Source: Candidatus Thermoflexus japonica
Lineage (GTDB): Bacteria > Chloroflexota > Anaerolineae > Thermoflexales > Thermoflexaceae
Assembly: GCA_002898735.1 (NCBI GenBank)
Contig: BEHY01000026.1
Coordinates: 1 to 34,479, forward strand
DNA: 34,479 nucleotides
Reading direction: 5' to 3'
In this document: positions 31,673 to 34,479 of the stretch, in pieces
How the letters are laid out: every line of letters starts with the position of its first letter
Position numbering within the stretch: position 1 is the stretch's first letter
Translations under genes and position numbers: made by a program
The notes under the pieces: model-generated
Told to the model about the DNA's origin: nothing
What the model saw: only the letters and a program-made list of their open reading frames with translations
The model's database searches: none

Positions 31673-31768
31673 ATGCGCCGGGATATTTGCGAGATGGCGG
31701 CGACGACAACCGGGATGATGACCACCGGCTGGGCGAACGGCCGGGGGGAGGCCCGGGTTGTTGTCTGA
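31673..31768 (+). CDS. Putative Thr/Met-rich leader peptide of aspartate kinase
   Basis: A 31-codon ORF between the promoter and the attenuator hairpin. Its middle reads EMAATTTGMMTTGWANGRG: five Thr codons and two Met codons within eight residues of one another (31703-31726), both end products of the aspartate pathway. It ends VVV and stops at 31766-31768, 34 nt before the hairpin. AGAGG lies 10 nt before ATG 31673; the frame also has ATG 31664 and GTG 31667 closer to that site. The pattern strongly resembles the enterobacterial thrL peptide (TTITITTGNGAG). No translation evidence is possible here, so it stays putative. Confidence 0.6.
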   Translation: MRRDICEMAATTTGMMTTGWANGRGEARVVV

Positions 31769-31802
31769 TGGAAAGCCGCCGTTGCTCGAAGCGAAACGAA
31801 CA

Positions 31803-31840
31803 GACCCCCCGGCCGGAAACGGTCGGGGGGTCGTTTTTTT
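31803..31840 (+). terminator. Attenuator hairpin upstream of lysC
   Basis: GACCCCCCGGCCG (31803-31815), GAAA tetraloop, CGGTCGGGGGGTC (31820-31832), then GTTTTTTT (T-run 31834-31840): 13 pairs including one G-U. It lies 113 nt before lysC and after the leader ORF. CGGCCGGGGGG at 31738-31748 is a perfect 11-nt complement of 31805-31815, so an antiterminator can replace the terminator. Confidence 0.88.
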
Positions 31841-31953
31841 ATCCCTGGAGGCATGGCTCACGCTGTTGAACGCAGCAGGATCCGTGCCGTTCCGGGTGGT
31901 CGGCCCGGCCTCAAAAATCTCCAGAACTCCGATCTCTGGACCAGGAGGCGGCG

Positions 31954-33348
31954 ATGCGGGTGATGAAGTTCGGAGGAACCTCGGTGGGAAATGCGGCCCG
32001 GTTTCAGCAGGTGGCGGATCTGATCGCGCTACATCGCGCCGCGGATCCACGGCTCGTGGTGGTGGTCTCCGCGATGGCCGGTGTGACCGACGCGCTGATC
32101 CAGATGAGCCACCAGGCCGCCCGGGGGGAGCCGGATTGGTTCCCGGCCCTGGTCGCCGTTCGGGACCGACATCAGGGCACGGTTCAGGCGCTGGGGTTGC
32201 CGGAGGAGGAAGCGCGAGTCCTGGAGGCGGAGCTCCGGGAAGGGTTTGAGCGGGTGGAGACCGTGCTCCGGGCGGTGGAGGCGCTGAGGGAGCTGTCTCC
32301 ATCCACCGCAGACCTGCTCGCCGGGATGGGAGAGCGCTGGAGCGCCCGTATCCTGGCTGTGGTTCTGCGGGCCCGGGGCATCCCGGCGCGGGCCATCGAT
32401 GCAGATACGTTCCTGGTCACCGATGATCGCTTCGGAGAGGCTTCCCCGGATCTGGAGCAGACCCGGGCGCGGGCGCGGGCCCTCCTGTTGCCGCTCCTGG
32501 AGCAGGGGATCCTCCCGGTGGTGACGGGGTTCATCGGTGCCACCCCCGAAGGTCGGCCGACCACCCTGGGGCGTGGCGGGTCCGATTTCTCCGCCACCAT
32601 CCTGGGCTACGCGCTGGACGCGGAGGCGGTGTGGATCTGGACCGATGTAGATGGCGTGATGAGCGCGGATCCGAAGATCGTGCCGAACGCCCGCACCATC
32701 CCGGAGCTCTCTTACATTGAGGCGGCCGAGATGGCTTACTTTGGAGCGAAAGTCCTCCATCCGCGCACATTGCTTCCATGTATGGACCGGCGGATTCCCG
32801 TGCGCATCCTGAACACCATGAACCCGCACCATCCGGGCACGTGGATCGTCCCGGAGCCCCGGGGCAACGGTCGGGTCAAGGCGGTGACCCTGATCAAGAA
32901 CCTGAGCCTGGTCACCGTAGAAGGGCGGGGGATGCTCGGGGTGCCCGGGGTGGCGGCGCGGACCTTCGCCACGGTGGCCGAACTGGGGGTCAGCATCCTG
33001 ATGATCTCTCAATCCTCTTCGGAACAAAACATATGTTTCGTCATCCCTTCCTCAGCGGCCCCCCAGGTGGTTCGAGCGTTGCGGAAGGCGTTCGAGCGGG
33101 AGATCGCCCGGCGGGATATTGAGGACATCTGGGCGATGGATCGGGTGGCGGTGATCGCCGTGGTCGGGGCAGGGCTGCGAGCGACGCCCGGGATCGCGGC
33201 CCGGGTCTTCAACGCCCTGGGGAACGGCCGCATCAACGTCCTTTCCATCGCCCAGGGGTCTTCGGAATACAATCTGTCCCTCGTGGTTACGGAGAGCGAG
33301 GCAGAGGAAGCCGTCCGCCGTATCCATGCGGCATTCTATGAAAGCTAA
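31954..33348 (+). CDS. lysC: Aspartate kinase (aspartokinase III/ThrA-type)
   Basis: A 464-residue monofunctional enzyme that phosphorylates L-aspartate, the first step to lysine, threonine and methionine. The catalytic domain has VMKFGGTSVG (3-12), TLGRGGSDFSA (204-214) and WTDVDGVMSADP. Two C-terminal ACT domains follow (about 315-385 and 395-460), with SQSSSEQNICFVI and AQGSSEYNLSLVV allosteric motifs. The domain layout and length resemble the aspartokinase part of ThrA, which is feedback-inhibited by threonine, in keeping with the Thr-rich leader. AGGAGG lies 5 nt before the ATG. No homoserine dehydrogenase or other pathway gene is adjacent. The symbol is conventional; effector specificity is inferred. 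Confidence 0.93.
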   Translation: MRVMKFGGTSVGNAARFQQVADLIALHRAADPRLVVVVSAMAGVTDALIQMSHQAARGEPDWFPALVAVRDRHQGTVQALGLPEEEARVLEAELREGFERVETVLRAVEALRELSPSTADLLAGMGERWSARILAVVLRARGIPARAIDADTFLVTDDRFGEASPDLEQTRARARALLLPLLEQGILPVVTGFIGATPEGRPTTLGRGGSDFSATILGYALDAEAVWIWTDVDGVMSADPKIVPNARTIPELSYIEAAEMAYFGAKVLHPRTLLPCMDRRIPVRILNTMNPHHPGTWIVPEPRGNGRVKAVTLIKNLSLVTVEGRGMLGVPGVAARTFATVAELGVSILMISQSSSEQNICFVIPSSAAPQVVRALRKAFEREIARRDIEDIWAMDRVAVIAVVGAGLRATPGIAARVFNALGNGRINVLSIAQGSSEYNLSLVVTESEAEEAVRRIHAAFYES

Positions 33349-33371
33349 CAGGGACAAGGGGGCAGATCCGA

Positions 33372-33399
33372 CGAGTGGGGCCCTGAAGGCCCCCGCTCG
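33372..33399. terminator. Hairpin between convergent genes
   Basis: CGAGTGGGGCC - CTGAA - GGCCCCCGCTCG forms an 11-12 bp stem with one bulge and a wobble, 23 bp after the lysC stop and 20 bp from the convergent membrane gene stop. It lacks a T-run on either strand, so it may be a weak bidirectional terminator or an mRNA 3'-end stabiliser. Confidence 0.4.
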
Positions 33400-33419
33400 C
33401 CTCGAAACGGCCCGTGTTC

Positions 33420-34244
33420 TCAGCCCATCACCCACCGGGCAAGGAGGGCGATCAGAAAGCCGAGGCTTCCGAACTCCACGGCCACGCGGGGGGAAATGGC
33501 CTTCCCCTGGAGATACCAGAGGCTCATCTCCACCAGCTCATAGAGCAGGATCATCCACCACAGCCCCAGGGTGACCGGGGAGAGGGCCCAGTAGCGGAAA
33601 GCGGCCGCGACCGTGGCCATGCTCCATCCGATCAGGGCCGTATATAACCATCGCCGGCGCTCCGGGATCTCCGCTTCGACCAGACGGGCCAGCGCGAGGC
33701 CGGCGGCCAGGATCCCGCTGATCAGCATCAATCCCAGGGTCCGAAGATCACTCTGGAGAACCCACACGATGGCCGCCAGAGTGACCAGGTAGACCAGCGC
33801 CTGGGTCAGGAGCGGGGTCACCAGCTTCGAGATCCCTGCGGCTTCCAGGCGATAGTATTCGCCCAGCATGGCCAGGGTCAGCGCAGCCCCACCAAGCCCC
33901 AGGCTGATCAGCCAGAGGGGGCTGGGCGGAAGTTGCAGGGTGAATACCAGTCCGCCCACCGCCACCCACATCGCAGGGATCAGACGGCCGATTTGACGCC
34001 AGGGCGCTTCCTCCCGGAAACGCGGGTGAAGCTGGAGCAGTGACTCTGTTCCGGTGGCCGCCAGGGCGGCGCTGAAGATCCCGATCCAGAAGGTCGGGGT
34101 CAGTCGAAACCCCAGCGGAGAGCCCAGGACCTGGAGGGCGATCTCCGGACCTTCCGGAGGGATGAGCCGGACGATCACCCATCCCAGGGTGATGAGGCTC
34201 ACGGTAATCGGAATGGGAAGCCAGGAATGTTCGTGGGTTTCCAT
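33420..34244 (-). CDS. Polytopic membrane protein, unknown
   Basis: A 274-residue protein with about eight hydrophobic segments, from PITVSLITLGWVIVRLIP near the N-terminus to GSLGFLIALLARWVMG at the very end. Polar loops are short, so nearly all of it lies in the membrane. No catalytic or transport motif is visible. ATG 34244 was chosen because TAGGAGGG lies directly upstream; the frame runs further upstream through the repeat units but that part is not gene-like. The palindromic repeats at 34263-34370 lie in its promoter region. Related proteins of unknown function occur in Chloroflexota as far as I recall, but I cannot name the family with confidence. Confidence 0.78.
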   Translation of the reverse strand: METHEHSWLPIPITVSLITLGWVIVRLIPPEGPEIALQVLGSPLGFRLTPTFWIGIFSAALAATGTESLLQLHPRFREEAPWRQIGRLIPAMWVAVGGLVFTLQLPPSPLWLISLGLGGAALTLAMLGEYYRLEAAGISKLVTPLLTQALVYLVTLAAIVWVLQSDLRTLGLMLISGILAAGLALARLVEAEIPERRRWLYTALIGWSMATVAAAFRYWALSPVTLGLWWMILLYELVEMSLWYLQGKAISPRVAVEFGSLGFLIALLARWVMG

Positions 34245-34262
34245 CGTCCGCCCTCCTAACCT

Positions 34263-34370
34263 GGGGCACCCACAAGGGGTACCCCTACGAATGGTGTGGA
34301 TATCCATCGTAGGGGCAGGCCTTGTGCCTGCCCCGGGGCTATGGGGCACCCACAAGGGGTGCCCCTACGA
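34263..34370. repeat. Three palindromic (REP-like) repeat units
   Basis: Three 28-nt units lie at 34263-34290 (+), 34307-34334 (-) and 34343-34370 (+). Each is a 9-bp stem with loop ACAAG followed by TACGA. Unit 3 stem: GGGGCACCC/GGGTGCCCC. Unit 2 stem (read on minus): GGGGCAGGC/GCCTGCCCC. Unit 1 equals unit 3 but for one base. Such intergenic palindromes are dispersed in many Chloroflexota and cyanobacterial genomes. Confidence 0.85.
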
Positions 34371-34377
34371 GAGGCAC

Positions 34378-34479
34378 CTAATACCAATTGCTCATGGTAG
34401 AGCCATGTTTAGGGAGAGCTTCTGAAATGCATCCAGTATCCATTGCCAGCCGGTCAACCGTCTTACCCTCTCCGGATCG
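34378..34479 (-). CDS. Possible 3' end of a gene at the window edge
   Basis: On the minus strand a frame is open from the right edge for 33 codons to TAG (34380-34378), ending ...KHGSTMSNWY. Its composition is clearly less GC-rich than the neighbouring genes, and TAATACCAATT at its end resembles the terminal sequence of some insertion sequences. This could be the tail of a transposase or other acquired gene, or simply non-coding sequence; 33 codons are too few to decide. Confidence 0.2.
   Translation of the reverse strand, partial: RSGEGKTVDRLAMDTGCISEALPKHGSTMSNWY

Noticed and set aside
31592..31953. Lysine riboswitch in the lysC leader
   Set aside because: The leader from the predicted start contains none of the conserved L-box junction sequences and is dominated by the leader ORF and one terminator hairpin.

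Overview
The window is GC-rich bacterial chromosome with densely packed genes, strong AGGAGG-type ribosome binding sites and ordinary sigma-70-like promoters. There is no phage, plasmid, rRNA, tRNA or CRISPR signal. The gene set (a Chloroflexota-style PstS lipoprotein, a bacterial translin-family protein, a GlmR/YvcK with an N-terminal membrane anchor, coiled-coil proteins with a nuclease-like tail, and REP-like palindromes) suggests a thermophilic Chloroflexota, perhaps near Thermoflexus. That placement is inferred from gene content, not from a phylogenetic marker.

Layout. Positions 1-3450 (minus strand) carry a transcription unit read right to left from a good promoter at 3448-3420: a DksA/TraR zinc-finger protein, lspA, a NatA-like ABC ATPase, an ABC-2 permease, and the first 23 codons of a probable AIR-synthase-family protein. 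Positions 3685-10195 (plus) hold two small unknown genes and the phosphate locus: pstS, a strong terminator, then pstC-pstA-pstB, a thioredoxin-type arsenate reductase, phoU and an unknown membrane protein. Positions 10538-16513 (plus) hold a glycerate 2-kinase, mobB, dnaN, ssb, a translin-family gene and a coiled-coil protein with tandem repeats. Positions 16582-20368 (minus) hold a site-2 protease and a PBP1C-type penicillin-binding protein. Positions 20655-22945 (plus) hold yvcK/glmR, a lipoprotein made of two homologous halves and a stand-alone Lrp-type RAM domain. Positions 22942-25783 (minus) hold a radical SAM enzyme and a CoxE-like VWA protein.

Positions 25819-29769 (plus) look accessory. 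A LuxR-type helix-turn-helix remnant broken by an 11-bp tandem duplication precedes a protein with an export signal and ten cysteines in its tail. A MacB/LolCDE-type permease follows, frameshifted at a run of six G, and then its ATPase. After a minus-strand acyl-CoA dehydrogenase comes a 720-bp gap and aspartate kinase (lysC/thrA type). The window ends with an unknown membrane protein, three palindromic repeat units and a lower-GC stretch.

The most interesting signal is in front of aspartate kinase. A TTGACA/TAGAAT promoter is followed by a short leader ORF with five Thr and two Met codons clustered together, then a GC-rich hairpin with a T7 tract. The left arm of that hairpin is perfectly complementary over 11 nt to a segment inside the leader ORF. 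This is the layout of a ribosome-mediated transcription attenuator like thrL of enterobacteria, here in a very different organism. Other points worth a second look are the competing hairpins before pstS, the pstS/pstC terminator, the arsenate reductase inside the pst operon, the cysteine-rich protein/ABC module and the compensatory changes in the palindromic repeats.
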